Source of the DNA: Salegentibacter sp. Hel_I_6
GTDB taxonomy: Bacteria > Bacteroidota > Bacteroidia > Flavobacteriales > Flavobacteriaceae
Assembly: GCF_000745315.1 (NCBI RefSeq)
Contig: NZ_JQNQ01000001.1
Location: 2,480,001 to 2,544,000, forward strand
Direction: 5' to 3'
DNA: 64,000 bases
Shown here one piece after another: positions 26,156 to 34,154 of the stretch. Below the pieces are notes generated by a model. That model was not told the DNA's origin. It saw only the letters and a list, made by a program, of their open reading frames with translations, and did no database searches. Each line of letters opens with the position of its first letter. Position 1 is the stretch's first letter. Made by a program: the position numbers and the translations under genes.

Positions 26156-26172
26156 CATCCGCATTACAGCAT

Positions 26173-26245
26173 TGGCCTATGGTGTAACTGGCAACACGTC
26201 TGGTTTTGGTCCAGAAGAGTCTAGGTTCGAGCCCTAGTAGGCCAA
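26173..26245 (+). tRNA. tRNA-Gln (anticodon TTG)
   Basis: 73 nt cloverleaf. Acceptor TGGCCTA/TAGGCCA, D-stem GTGT/ACAC, anticodon stem TCTGG/CCAGA with loop TTTTGGT (anticodon TTG), T-stem CTAGG/CCTAG with loop TTCGAGC. The discriminator is A; CCA is not encoded. It is transcribed alone, with its own promoter and terminator. Confidence 0.95.
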
Positions 26246-26252
26246 CAAAAAG

Positions 26253-26288
26253 AAAACCGAATTCTGAAAAGAGTTCGGTTTTTTGTTT
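26253..26288 (+). terminator. Terminator of tRNA-Gln
   Basis: AAAACCGAATTC pairs with GAGTTCGGTTTT (one wobble) around a short loop, followed by a T-rich tract. Confidence 0.85.
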
Positions 26289-26323
26289 TTTGGAAATTCT
26301 AGGAAGAGATTTTGATTACAATT

Positions 26324-27082
26324 CTAAAAACTAAACCCAAGCCCAATTTGTAACTGCGAGGTGTACTCTCTGGTGTTTAATGGTGTTTTGCTGTCAAAAT
26401 AATAATCATAGATCATAAAAACTTTAAACCAGGCTGCCAGCGGAATATCCAACCGAAATTGTTCTAATATTCTGTAATCTTCAAGGTTTCTGTATAGGGG
26501 CTGGTAATAAACAGTATTCGTGATAGAAAAATTCTTTGATTTTGATAAATAGGAAACGGAAAGATAGGTGCTGTTTCTATGGTTGTAATCTGTAGTGCCG
26601 GCTCTATCACTGTATTCTACTTCATACAAATAGCTATTGCCAAGATATCCTGAAAAATTTTCGCGATTCATCCATTTCATTCTTAGGCCTGCGCCAATAA
26701 GATTTCTCTGCTCAACCACCAGAAGTTGGTTGTATTGGCCCTGTAAAAATGCTTCGAATCGTAGTAATGAGTTGAATTTATAATTAAAGCGTGTGTGCAA
26801 AAACCAGGAATTCTGCAGGTTACCACCATCAGAATCTATTAATCTATAATTTCCTAAAAATAGATAGGTCTTCTTAAAATCTTTAGATTTTAACTGGGTA
26901 GTTAAAGTTCCGTTTAATTGGTTTACGCTAAGGCCATCGTTGTTGGAGTGATTAAAAGCAAAATCGGCATTTAATACAAATCTTAAAGAATCGGTTTGAA
27001 GGCGTTTAGTCTCAATATTTACCAACTGGGCCTGGGCTGGAATAGATATTAATAAGAATAAGAAAATAACTTTTTTAAACAT
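26324..27082 (-). CDS. DUF481-type outer membrane beta-barrel protein
   Basis: About 252 residues. ATG 27082 gives a good signal peptide (MFKKVIFLFLLISIPAQAQ); seven residues upstream in the longer frame are unlikely. The mature part has alternating aromatic/polar beta-strand patterns throughout and ends in a strand with terminal Phe (YTSQLQIGLGFSF), as expected for BAM-assembled barrels. The layout agrees with DUF481 (salt-stress-induced YdiY-like) proteins. Function unknown. It is divergent from the histidine kinase gene with about 200 bases between them. Confidence 0.78.
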   Translation of the reverse strand: MFKKVIFLFLLISIPAQAQLVNIETKRLQTDSLRFVLNADFAFNHSNNDGLSVNQLNGTLTTQLKSKDFKKTYLFLGNYRLIDSDGGNLQNSWFLHTRFNYKFNSLLRFEAFLQGQYNQLLVVEQRNLIGAGLRMKWMNRENFSGYLGNSYLYEVEYSDRAGTTDYNHRNSTYLSVSYLSKSKNFSITNTVYYQPLYRNLEDYRILEQFRLDIPLAAWFKVFMIYDYYFDSKTPLNTREYTSQLQIGLGFSF

Positions 27083-27280
27083 CTCAAGTTGTTGGTAGCG
27101 CAAAGATAGAAATCAAAAATTGGATGCTAAAAATGTTGAAGCCATAAAAGTGTGCATTTTCTCCCAGGAATCTCTTGAGTATTATTTCAACTTTTTATTA
27201 CCGTAAATTTAAAATCTTCTTTTCTTAATAATTCGTTCAACAGTTTGTAATTTAGTTCAGCAAATCTTAACCAAAATATT

Positions 27281-28513
27281 GTGGCTGTAGAATTTTTTAA
27301 GGAGAATGAGCAAATATTCGACACTTTATTCGAAGCGGCTTCAGAAGGAGTTATCGTAGTAGACAGTAAACAAATAATCGTTACCGCCAATAAGGCAGGA
27401 TTAGATATGTTTGGTTACAGCAAAGAAGAGCTTTTGGGGGAACACCTCAATATTCTTATACCCGTGCAATATAAAGCCAATCATCATGAACATTTTGATA
27501 AGTTTATGGAGCATAGCGAAAAGAGGCAAATGGGGCATGGGCGTGATCTTTTTGGAGTGAAAAAAGACGGAACACAATTTCCGGTTGAGGCGGGTTTAAA
27601 CCCCTTTAAAGTAGATGGCGAATGCTTTGTAATGTCTTTGATCGTAGATATTACCATTAGAAAAGAAAACCAGCAGCGCATTAGAGAACTTAATGCAGAA
27701 TTGGAAGGGAAGATCAAAGTTAGAACCCAGGAACTTAGGAATACGGTTGATGTCCTGGAGAAAGAAATCACCAAAAGAAAAGAAGCCGAAAAACGCATAA
27801 AATTAGCTTTAAAACAGGAAAAGGAACTCAACGAGTTAAAAACAAAATTCCTGTCTCTTGTTTCTCATGAATTTAAAACTCCATTAAGCGGAATATTGAC
27901 TTCGGCTACTTTGGCTGAAAAATATACTAAAACCGAACAGCAGGAAAAAAGAACAAAACACCTAACTACCATAAAAAATAAGGTGCATTACCTGAATAAT
28001 ATCCTGAATGATTTTCTTTCTCTGGAGCGCCTGGAATCTGGTAACGTGAATTATAAATACACCGCTTTTAGTCTCAATAAACTGGTGAACGAGGTGATCT
28101 ATAATGCTAACGTCACTCTAAAATATGGGCAGGACATAGAATATGATAATGAGATGAAAGATGTAACCTTATATCAGGATGAAAAAATTCTGGAGCTTAT
28201 TCTTTCAAATTTAATTGGAAATTCAATAAAATACTCCCCTGAAGATTCCACGATATATTTTAGAATCTTTCCGAAGGATAAACAGATTATTTTTGAAGTT
28301 GAAGATGAAGGAATGGGAATTCCGCAGAAAGACCAAAAACATATTTTTGAACGATATTTTAGAGCTGAAAATGCTTTACTAAACCAGGGAACAGGTATTG
28401 GGCTCAATATTGTGAAGGTACACGTAGAAAATATGGGAGGTAGAATTAAGTTTGAAAGCATAGAAAACAAAGGCACTAAATTTACAGTAGTATTACCAAA
28501 CCAAAATAGATAA
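27281..28513 (+). CDS. Cytoplasmic PAS-domain sensor histidine kinase
   Basis: A 410-residue kinase without membrane segments. The PAS domain spans about residues 14-125 (TLFEAASEGVIVVDSKQ ... LFGVKKDGTQFPVEAGLNPF), followed by a coiled coil (about 125-185), HisKA with LVSHEFKTPLSGI (phosphorylated His196) and a HATPase_c domain with EDEGMGIPQKDQKHIFERYF and GTGIGLNIVKVHVENMGG. The start is GTG 27281; no in-frame ATG precedes the PAS core. The receiver-CRP regulator starts 30 bases downstream and is its probable partner. The PAS domain has no obvious heme- or flavin-ligand signature that I can call, so the signal (redox, oxygen or other) is unknown. Confidence 0.92.
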   Translation: MAVEFFKENEQIFDTLFEAASEGVIVVDSKQIIVTANKAGLDMFGYSKEELLGEHLNILIPVQYKANHHEHFDKFMEHSEKRQMGHGRDLFGVKKDGTQFPVEAGLNPFKVDGECFVMSLIVDITIRKENQQRIRELNAELEGKIKVRTQELRNTVDVLEKEITKRKEAEKRIKLALKQEKELNELKTKFLSLVSHEFKTPLSGILTSATLAEKYTKTEQQEKRTKHLTTIKNKVHYLNNILNDFLSLERLESGNVNYKYTAFSLNKLVNEVIYNANVTLKYGQDIEYDNEMKDVTLYQDEKILELILSNLIGNSIKYSPEDSTIYFRIFPKDKQIIFEVEDEGMGIPQKDQKHIFERYFRAENALLNQGTGIGLNIVKVHVENMGGRIKFESIENKGTKFTVVLPNQNR

Positions 28514-28543
28514 GCCTATTATTTGGGTAAAATTTATAATCAG

Positions 28544-29572
28544 ATGAAAATACTTTTAATTGAAGACGATGTAACCGTTAGAGAGAATACAGCAGAATTG
28601 CTGGAACTTTCAAATTATGAAGTAGTGACTGCACCCGATGGAAAAAAGGGGGTAGAAAAAGCCAAAGAAGAAATTCCGGATATTATTGTTTGTGATATTA
28701 TGATGCCAGAGCTAGACGGGTATGATGTATTAACCCGACTTTCAGCAGATTCTAAAACCAACGGCATTCCTTTTATTTTTCTTTCAGCGAAAACCGAGCA
28801 TAAGGATGTAAGAAGAGGTATGGATCTTGGTGCCGACGATTATTTAACCAAACCTTTTGAAGAAGAAGATCTTTTAAGCGCTATTGAAAGTAGGTTAGCG
28901 AAAATAGAAATTTTGCGGGCGCAGAAGCAGGAAAATGGTGGGGAAGCTGTTCAAAATTTATCGGCTTTTCGGGAAATGATGAGAAATAGGGAACAGGTGA
29001 ATTTTAAGGCCGGTGAGAATATTTATGAAGAAGGAAAATCTTCCCTGCATTTTTATATGGTAGAACGCGGGGTGGTAAAAGCTCATAAATTTGATAGTCG
29101 CGGTAAAGAAATGATCACCGAGTTGTACAAAGAAGATGATTTCTTCGGAAATCTTAGTTTCAATAAAAACTCCGCTTATGGGGAGTATGCTACTGCTTTA
29201 GAAGACAGTGTGCTTTACGTGGTTTCAAAAGACGAGTTACGCGAAATTTTGAAGAATAACAGCAATATTAGTATGGAATTGCTGCAGGAAATGGGCGATC
29301 ATTTAATGGGCGTTAAAGAGCAACTTATGGAAATTGCGTATGCATCAGTAAGAAGAAAAACGGCACGTACCATTTTACTTTTTGCACATAAAATAAAGAA
29401 AAATCCCTTGCATAGTATTCGTATCTCCCGGGCAGATCTTGCCGGGGTAGCCGGTATTGCTTCAGAAACTTTAATAAGAACCCTTTCTGACTTTAAAAAA
29501 GAAGGGCTTATTGAGATTGAAGGCCGAAATGTAAAACTCTTGGATGCAGAAAAATTAGAGCGGATTAGTTAA
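28544..29572 (+). CDS. Response regulator fused to CRP/FNR-type DNA-binding protein
   Basis: A 342-residue regulator with ATG at 28544 (MKILLIEDDV); the longer frame from a TTG adds seven unlikely residues. Receiver domain 1 to about 125: acidic pair ED, phospho-acceptor Asp51 in VCDIMMPELDGY, and Lys in LTKPFEEEDL. From about 145 to 265 lies a cNMP-binding-like beta roll (AGENIYEEGKSSLHFYMVERG). The C-terminal winged helix (about 270-340) has a recognition helix SETLIRTLSDFKKEGLIEI that keeps the Glu-x3-Arg pair used by CRP and FNR to read the TGA half-site. It probably activates the nearby promoters at 29583, 32083 and 34808 that carry TGA-N6-TCA dyads (inference). Co-transcribed with the PAS kinase. 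Confidence 0.93.
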   Translation: MKILLIEDDVTVRENTAELLELSNYEVVTAPDGKKGVEKAKEEIPDIIVCDIMMPELDGYDVLTRLSADSKTNGIPFIFLSAKTEHKDVRRGMDLGADDYLTKPFEEEDLLSAIESRLAKIEILRAQKQENGGEAVQNLSAFREMMRNREQVNFKAGENIYEEGKSSLHFYMVERGVVKAHKFDSRGKEMITELYKEDDFFGNLSFNKNSAYGEYATALEDSVLYVVSKDELREILKNNSNISMELLQEMGDHLMGVKEQLMEIAYASVRRKTARTILLFAHKIKKNPLHSIRISRADLAGVAGIASETLIRTLSDFKKEGLIEIEGRNVKLLDAEKLERIS

Positions 29573-29582
29573 TTTTTAAAGA

Positions 29583-29627
29583 CCTGACGGCTATCATATT
29601 TACGATTGATCTTTCACGCTATTTTTG
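29583..29627 (+). promoter_or_regulatory. CRP/FNR-type operator and -7 box of the usp gene
   Basis: Dyad CCTGA-cggcta-TCATA at 29583-29598, then exactly 21 bases, then -7 box TATTTTTG at 29620-29627; no TTTG at the -33 position. The dyad centre is near -43 from the expected start, as for class II CRP activation. Two other promoters in the block have the same dyad and the same 21-base spacing. Confidence 0.75.
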
Positions 29628-29656
29628 ACCCAAATTAGCGCTGAAATTTCAAGCCC

Positions 29657-30400
29657 ATGAATGTTTTAATACTTACAGATTTTTCTGCCCAGGCTTATAA
29701 TGCTGCCCGGTATGCCCTAAATTCTACTTCGGGCTCTTCCAATTTCTATGTGCTTCACGCTGCTACAGGCGAAGCCGTTAAAATGAATGAAACCCTTTCA
29801 AAATTTGTTGCAGAACTGGAAAATGAAACTGCTGCAAAAGGCCATTCGTTTACTGCATTGCCTTTTGCAGATAATCTTATAAATGCAACCAGAAAAGCTG
29901 TATCAGAAAAAAGGATAGACCTTATTATTATGGGAGCTTCAGGAAAAAATACCTCGAATATTCAGGGTTTGGGGGGCAACACATGTAATGTAGTAAAAAA
30001 GGTAAAATGCCCGGTTTTGGTAGTTCCCAATTGTGATTTTAAGCAATGGCAGAATTTATATCTGCCTCTAGATCTACGTTTCCCGGTTAATGCGGAAGCT
30101 CTGCAATTACTACAGAAATTGCCAATTTCCTCTGATGTTGCTTTAAAGGTTTGGGAATTTGATTTAAATAACTCGGGCTCAAAAGCAGCAGATTTTAAAT
30201 TACCAACTTATAAGCTTAGCCGGCAAACGCTTACTGAGGAATCAGATTTTTTAGATAAATTCTGGCCAGAAGCAAATGCAAAAGCCAATCTTATCGTATT
30301 TTTTGCCCGTCAACTTCATATTTCAGAAAAGCTTTTAAATCGGCTTTCGGCTTCAGAAACCAGGAAGCAGGAACTTCCTGTGCTTATACTACACGATTAA
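29657..30400 (+). CDS. Universal stress protein (UspA family)
   Basis: 247 residues, cytoplasmic. The first Usp domain is clear: MNVLILTDFSAQAYNAARYAL at the start and the ATP-binding signature IMGASGKNTSNIQGLGGNTCNVVKKVKCPVLVVP (G-x2-G-x9-G type) near residues 95-130. The second half (about 130-247) is a degenerate Usp-like domain without the nucleotide motif. Its promoter carries the CRP-type dyad, so it is probably induced by the upstream two-component pair. Bacteroidota Usp genes often respond to oxygen limitation or redox stress (family knowledge; the condition here is unknown). Confidence 0.88.
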   Translation: MNVLILTDFSAQAYNAARYALNSTSGSSNFYVLHAATGEAVKMNETLSKFVAELENETAAKGHSFTALPFADNLINATRKAVSEKRIDLIIMGASGKNTSNIQGLGGNTCNVVKKVKCPVLVVPNCDFKQWQNLYLPLDLRFPVNAEALQLLQKLPISSDVALKVWEFDLNNSGSKAADFKLPTYKLSRQTLTEESDFLDKFWPEANAKANLIVFFARQLHISEKLLNRLSASETRKQELPVLILHD

Positions 30401-30465
30401 ACTTATAAAGTTTGGTTAAAGTTTGCTTCAAGCCTATTAAAATTAGCTCTTTAAGCGATTGTGAC

Positions 30466-30497
30466 TTTGCTAAATTTACCAGAAATCCTTATGTTTA
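30466..30497 (+). promoter_or_regulatory. Candidate promoter of carbonic anhydrase gene
   Basis: TTTG (30466-30469), 20 bases, TATGTTTA (30490-30497, one mismatch to TAnnTTTG). No TGA-N6-TCA dyad is present, so this gene seems to be outside the presumed CRP-type regulon. Confidence 0.45.
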
Positions 30498-30567
30498 GAA
30501 ATGATAGGGAAAGCTGTATTATGCTTTCTATTCAGAAGAAAACTTAATCAAATTTAAATAAAATATT

Positions 30568-31134
30568 ATGACTAAAGACGAAGTATTAAATAGACTTAAA
30601 GATGGTAATGGGCGTTTTACTGCCGATAATAAAGAGGGAAAATTACAGGATAAATCCCGAAGGGAAGAACTAACCAAAGGGCAATCACCTTATGCAATTG
30701 TTCTAAGCTGTGCCGATAGCCGTGTGGTGCCAGAGCTTGCTTTTGATTCTGGTCTGGGCGAATTATTTACCGTGCGTGTAGCTGGAAATATTGCCAACAG
30801 TTCTTCTATAGCAAGTATGGAATATGCTGTGGCGCATTTAGGAACTGAAATTATTGTAGTGATGGGACACGAAAGTTGTGGTGCTGTTACTGCTGCTATG
30901 AATGGTGGTGATAACGGGTATAACCTAAATCACCTTGTTTCTCACATTGCACCAGCCATTGCAGCTTCAGGTAAAGATGCTCATGTAAATGATGTTGTAA
31001 AGAAAAATGCACAACTAACTGCAGAAGAGCTTAAAACGCGTTCTACAATAATTAGAGAAGCCGCTGATAGTGGTAAAGTGAAAATTGTAGCAGCCTATTA
31101 TAACTTAGATTCAGGAAAAGTAGATTTTCTATAA
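30568..31134 (+). CDS. Beta-class carbonic anhydrase
   Basis: A 188-residue zinc enzyme interconverting CO2 and bicarbonate. The zinc ligands and catalytic dyad are visible: SCADSRVVPE (Cys48, Asp50, Arg52) and GHESCGAVTAA (His101, Cys104). The length is that of compact type II bacterial beta enzymes. No signal peptide: cytoplasmic bicarbonate supply. It follows the usp gene after 167 bases with its own promoter and precedes a strong terminator. Confidence 0.94.
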   Translation: MTKDEVLNRLKDGNGRFTADNKEGKLQDKSRREELTKGQSPYAIVLSCADSRVVPELAFDSGLGELFTVRVAGNIANSSSIASMEYAVAHLGTEIIVVMGHESCGAVTAAMNGGDNGYNLNHLVSHIAPAIAASGKDAHVNDVVKKNAQLTAEELKTRSTIIREAADSGKVKIVAAYYNLDSGKVDFL

Positions 31135-31150
31135 ATCGAAATATATTTCA

Positions 31151-31187
31151 AAAGCCCTAAAGGTATTTGCTTTTAGGGCTTTTTTTA
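31151..31187 (+). terminator. Intrinsic terminator
   Basis: AAAGCCCTAAA (31151-31161) pairs with TTTAGGGCTTT (31172-31182), followed by T's. Ends the carbonic anhydrase transcript. Confidence 0.93.
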
Positions 31188-31230
31188 TGTTCAGTTTTCT
31201 GAAATTGGGATCTAAAAAGTTCTAATTTCT

Positions 31231-31304
31231 TCATTCTGAACTTGTTTCAGGATCTAGGGTTTCCATTTGTGACAAATTGTATTCTGAAACAATTTCAGGA
31301 TGAG
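31231..31304. repeat. Family B dispersed repeat, diverged
   Basis: TCATTCTGAACTTGTTTCAGGATCT, then a gap, then ATTCTGAAACAATTTCAGGATGA. The two halves resemble each other and the family B units at 2631 and 36016. It lies between the terminator of the carbonic anhydrase gene and the convergent globin gene. Confidence 0.6.
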
Positions 31305-31315
31305 GTTTTAAAATC

Positions 31316-31723
31316 TTAAAGAGAGCTACTTTTATTTATTTTTTCTCTCTCCTGGAAAATCTTCAAATACAAATGCGAAGACATTTTACGAGCATTATTT
31401 TTAGCCCGGTTTGCCAGTTCACCTGCGTATAATTCATCTATAGTTTCAAACCAAAGATTTAACCAGACCCCAAAGTGATAGGAGGAAATTTGCTGGTTAT
31501 TTTCCTGGTCTACTTTTAAGTGCACCTTCTGCGGGTTTCCCTTATAAAGAGCTTTTAAAAAGAGATTACTTTCCCAGAAATCGGTTAACTTCTCGATATG
31601 TGCATGCCAATCGTGTATAACCTCATTAAAAAAATGACCAATTTCAGGATTCTGCCTTACTTTTTTATAAAATCCCGAAACCAGTAAAAAAACATCTTCC
31701 CGGGTTTTAATATCATTTTTCAT
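31316..31723 (-). CDS. Truncated hemoglobin, group III-like
   Basis: A 135-residue globin. FYKKVRQNPEIGHFFNEVIHDWHAHIEKLTDFWESNLF and KALYKGNPQKVHLKV match the group III trHb B-to-E region; the proximal (F8) His is probably the one in SSYHFGVWLNLWFETIDE. Group III globins bind O2 or NO and are linked to microaerobic or nitrosative stress; the ligand here is unknown. It is the second gene of a two-gene unit: its ATG lies 9 bases after the membrane protein gene. The promoter of the pair carries the CRP-type dyad. Confidence 0.88.
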   Translation of the reverse strand: MKNDIKTREDVFLLVSGFYKKVRQNPEIGHFFNEVIHDWHAHIEKLTDFWESNLFLKALYKGNPQKVHLKVDQENNQQISSYHFGVWLNLWFETIDELYAGELANRAKNNARKMSSHLYLKIFQEREKINKSSSL

Positions 31724-31732
31724 AGAAAGGCT

Positions 31733-32014
31733 TTAAAAAATGTTTACAAGGATAAAGATAGAAGATACAGCAAGGCTAAGCAAAAGTGCATTAAAAACGA
31801 TCTTTGGTTTAAACTGGGCTAAAATTACCGTATTAAATCCCATACAGGCAACAACTACAACAAAGAGTTGAAACATATCTACAAAGCTATGACCATTCAT
31901 TAAAATTAGCATAGCAGCCACAGATCCTAGACAACTGGAAGCGATGATCCCCATTGCAGAATATCCTAAACTCATCTCTTCAAAATCTGCCAATAAAGTC
32001 TTGTAAAGTTTCAT
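31733..32014 (-). CDS. Small three-TM membrane protein, uncharacterised
   Basis: A 93-residue hydrophobic protein with three predicted TM segments (SAMGIIASSCLGSVAAMLILM, VDMFQLFVVVVACMGFNTVILA, IVFNALLLSLAVSSIFILVNIF) and a short N-terminal amphipathic stretch (MKLYKTLLADFEEMSLGY). No family recognised. It heads a two-gene unit with the globin, under an operator-bearing promoter. The tight pairing with a ligand-binding globin suggests a shared role in gas or redox stress (inference). Confidence 0.72.
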   Translation of the reverse strand: MKLYKTLLADFEEMSLGYSAMGIIASSCLGSVAAMLILMNGHSFVDMFQLFVVVVACMGFNTVILAQFKPKIVFNALLLSLAVSSIFILVNIF

Positions 32015-32038
32015 GATTTTTAGTTTTAAATTCTGAAG

Positions 32039-32083
32039 TAAAATTATCTAAATCACACAGCACATCTTATGATTAGAGTCATA
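32039..32083 (-). promoter_or_regulatory. CRP/FNR-type operator and -7 box of the membrane protein-globin unit
   Basis: Perfect dyad TATGA-ttagag-TCATA at 32068-32083, then exactly 21 bases, then -7-like TAATTTTA (32046-32039, minus strand; one mismatch). No -33 TTTG. The dyad lies 54 bases from the start codon, the same distance as at 34793. Confidence 0.75.
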
Positions 32084-32101
32084 TATGAAGAAATTTAAGC
32101 A

Positions 32102-32126
32102 TAAAAAAAGCCGAAAAAATCGGCTT
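32102..32126 (-). terminator. Terminator of the yceI-like gene
   Basis: AGCCGA/TCGGCT stem with a 5-base loop; on the minus strand it runs into a 7-base T-tract. Confidence 0.85.
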
Positions 32127-32153
32127 CATGATTTTTAAAATTTAAGAGGGGAA

Positions 32154-32732
32154 TTAAGTTTGAATATTCAGGTTGAAATTAATTTCAATTTCTTCATCCA
32201 AAACAATTAAACCAAATATTTTACTGGGAGCTTCCAGGTTAAAGTCTTTAATATTTAGCTGAAGTTTACCATCAAAGCAAAGTAATTTATCTCTGGTGAT
32301 CTCCACCGGGAATTTATAGTCTTTGTCTATTCCGGCAATATTAAAAGTTAAGGTAACCAGGGCGTTTCCATCCCGGCTCATATCTATTTTTTTAAGTTTC
32401 AACAGAATTTCGGGATGTTTTTCAGACTTTAAGAGATCGTGAAAATCTTTGTTTATTTTCCGGTTTCCGCAGTCAAAATTGGCATTTTCAAGAGGTAGAA
32501 TGCTGTTTTTGAAATTCAGAATATCTCCGTTTTCAGAATAATGAACCTTAAAGCTTTGATCTTTAAAATAAATGGTATTAAAATCACATTCAAAGTCGTT
32601 GATGTTGGTAGTGCCAGAAATACTAAGATTGCTATTGGGTAAAATGGCGATCTCCCTGGTTTCAAAACTGGATTGGGCTATACCTGAAACAGCAAAACAT
32701 AATGCGAAGAAAAATAGGAAATAAGTTTTCAT
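32154..32732 (-). CDS. YceI-family periplasmic protein
   Basis: About 192 residues. ATG 32732 gives a classical signal peptide (MKTYFLFFFALCFAVSGIAQ); seven further residues upstream look non-coding. The mature part follows the YceI lipocalin-like barrel: LSISGTTNINDFECDFN, LKSEKHPEILLKLK and ILPLENANFDCGNRKINKDFHDLL, ending FGLIVLDEEIEINFNLNI. YceI proteins bind isoprenoid-type lipids. The promoter region has no clear TGA-N6-TCA site, so it may be expressed apart from the porin-YceI pair upstream, from which it is separated by a terminator. Confidence 0.85.
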   Translation of the reverse strand: MKTYFLFFFALCFAVSGIAQSSFETREIAILPNSNLSISGTTNINDFECDFNTIYFKDQSFKVHYSENGDILNFKNSILPLENANFDCGNRKINKDFHDLLKSEKHPEILLKLKKIDMSRDGNALVTLTFNIAGIDKDYKFPVEITRDKLLCFDGKLQLNIKDFNLEAPSKIFGLIVLDEEIEINFNLNIQT

Positions 32733-32808
32733 CCTGATTAATTTAAGGAGCATTTTTATAAATATAAAAAATCATAATTTGATTGTGAAACTGCTGAAAA
32801 CAGGAAAT

Positions 32809-32850
32809 AAAAAGCCCCGGCGAATCTCTTGGGAGATAGCATCCGGGGCT
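32809..32850 (-). terminator. Terminator of the yceI-porin unit
   Basis: On the minus strand, AGCCCCGG pairs with CCGGGGCT across a loop of about 20 bases that can pair further (CTCCC/GGGAG type), and is followed by TTTTTATTT. Confidence 0.85.
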
Positions 32851-32861
32851 CAACATTCAAC

Positions 32862-34130
32862 TTAAAAACTAATCGCTGCTTCTAGCATAAGTCCGTTGAA
32901 TTGTCCCTCGTGGAAAATAGTTTCGGGATTAAATCCATTATATTGTTGATTCACATATTCCACTTTTGCAAGAATATTTTTAGTCATAAACCAACCTGCA
33001 CTTAGCTGCATTCTGGAAAGATCTATATCGTTTCCATTAGCTTCTTCGCCTTCTACAGTGTTATATCTACCACCTATGTAGAAATTTTCATCCTGGCCAA
33101 ATCTGTATATAAGTTCTCCCGCAAGTTGAGTGAATGATCTTGTGTCAGTTTCTGTTGAACGTTTACCACTAGAGTGCTCTACTGTTCCAAAGAATTCCAG
33201 ACCACCATACTTTAAGAATGGGTTAATCATAAAAGCTGTAACCTCATTTCCAAAGTTAGGGTTGTATCTACCAGATCTAAAGTTACCTACTGCAGAAGCT
33301 TCTGGGTTTTCCATCACTAAATAGTATCTTGAACCCGCACGGTCTGCGCTGTAGAGGTAAGAAGTAGCAACCTGATTGGTGTGATAAACCGATCCTGTTA
33401 ATCTAAATCTTAAATCATCGGCACCAATAAATGGTTGATTGTCATATCCCAATTTTGCCAACCATGAAACTCCGGAAGCATCTGGGTTAGTTACAGACTG
33501 GTTTAATTTACCATTGGTAGCTCCAAGCATCCCGATAAATCCTCTATCACGGTAGTACACTTCAGCACCAACTTCAGTAGTGAAAGCATCCATAATTAAG
33601 TTTCCAACAAATGGGTTGTAAATAGCCTGGGCATTATCGGTTCTTTTAAAGTGAGCATCACCATAGTTATTTTCCATATGCCCAATTTTTACAGTCACTT
33701 TGTTCATAAGGTCTTCCATAAAACCAGGTCTTACGAATTCCAATTTGTCAATTTGAATATATCCATCCTTTACATAAGGTTCCGGGTGGTGCCGTGAAGA
33801 AAGATATGTTCTAAGGTGCATTCTAACTCCATCGTATAATTGAACATCAAGGTCTAAATTGGCAGTAGGCAGGTTAAAGTTGCTACCTATATCAATTAAC
33901 GGCACACCAGAATTTTCGTGATCTAAAGCCTGGAACTGAATGGTAGAAGCTCCACCAACTCTTACTTTTACGCCATCAAAAGAAGTAATGGTGTCTTTCG
34001 GGGCTTCAAACACGTTAATTCCGCGTTGATCTCTTGGTCTCATATTATCCAGGTCCCTGTCCTGTGCTTGCATTTGTAAGCCAAACAAAACGAATGCAAT
34101 TAAGCCGAAGTATTTGATTGAATTTTTCAT
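32862..34130 (-). CDS. Outer-membrane porin-like beta-barrel
   Basis: A 422-residue exported protein: signal peptide ending QMQAQ, then a barrel-like sequence with alternating residues and Tyr/Phe-rich strands, ending in EAAISF with a terminal Phe. An early segment (VRVGGASTIQFQALDHENSG) and the middle part (HMENNYGDAHFKRTDNAQAIYNPFVGNLIMDAF) resemble phosphate-selective/OprO-like porins of Bacteroidota; substrate unknown. It starts 24 bases after the upstream yceI-like gene (34155-34739) and so is in its operon, probably under the same CRP-type dyad. Confidence 0.82.
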   Translation of the reverse strand: MKNSIKYFGLIAFVLFGLQMQAQDRDLDNMRPRDQRGINVFEAPKDTITSFDGVKVRVGGASTIQFQALDHENSGVPLIDIGSNFNLPTANLDLDVQLYDGVRMHLRTYLSSRHHPEPYVKDGYIQIDKLEFVRPGFMEDLMNKVTVKIGHMENNYGDAHFKRTDNAQAIYNPFVGNLIMDAFTTEVGAEVYYRDRGFIGMLGATNGKLNQSVTNPDASGVSWLAKLGYDNQPFIGADDLRFRLTGSVYHTNQVATSYLYSADRAGSRYYLVMENPEASAVGNFRSGRYNPNFGNEVTAFMINPFLKYGGLEFFGTVEHSSGKRSTETDTRSFTQLAGELIYRFGQDENFYIGGRYNTVEGEEANGNDIDLSRMQLSAGWFMTKNILAKVEYVNQQYNGFNPETIFHEGQFNGLMLEAAISF

Positions 34131-34154
34131 CGTAATAGTTTTTAAATTGAATAG

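Noticed and set aside
27176..27195. Possible CRP-type dyad upstream of the PAS kinase (TTGA ... TCAA)
   Set aside because: The half-sites are 8 bases apart rather than 6 and there is no matching -7 box 21 bases away.
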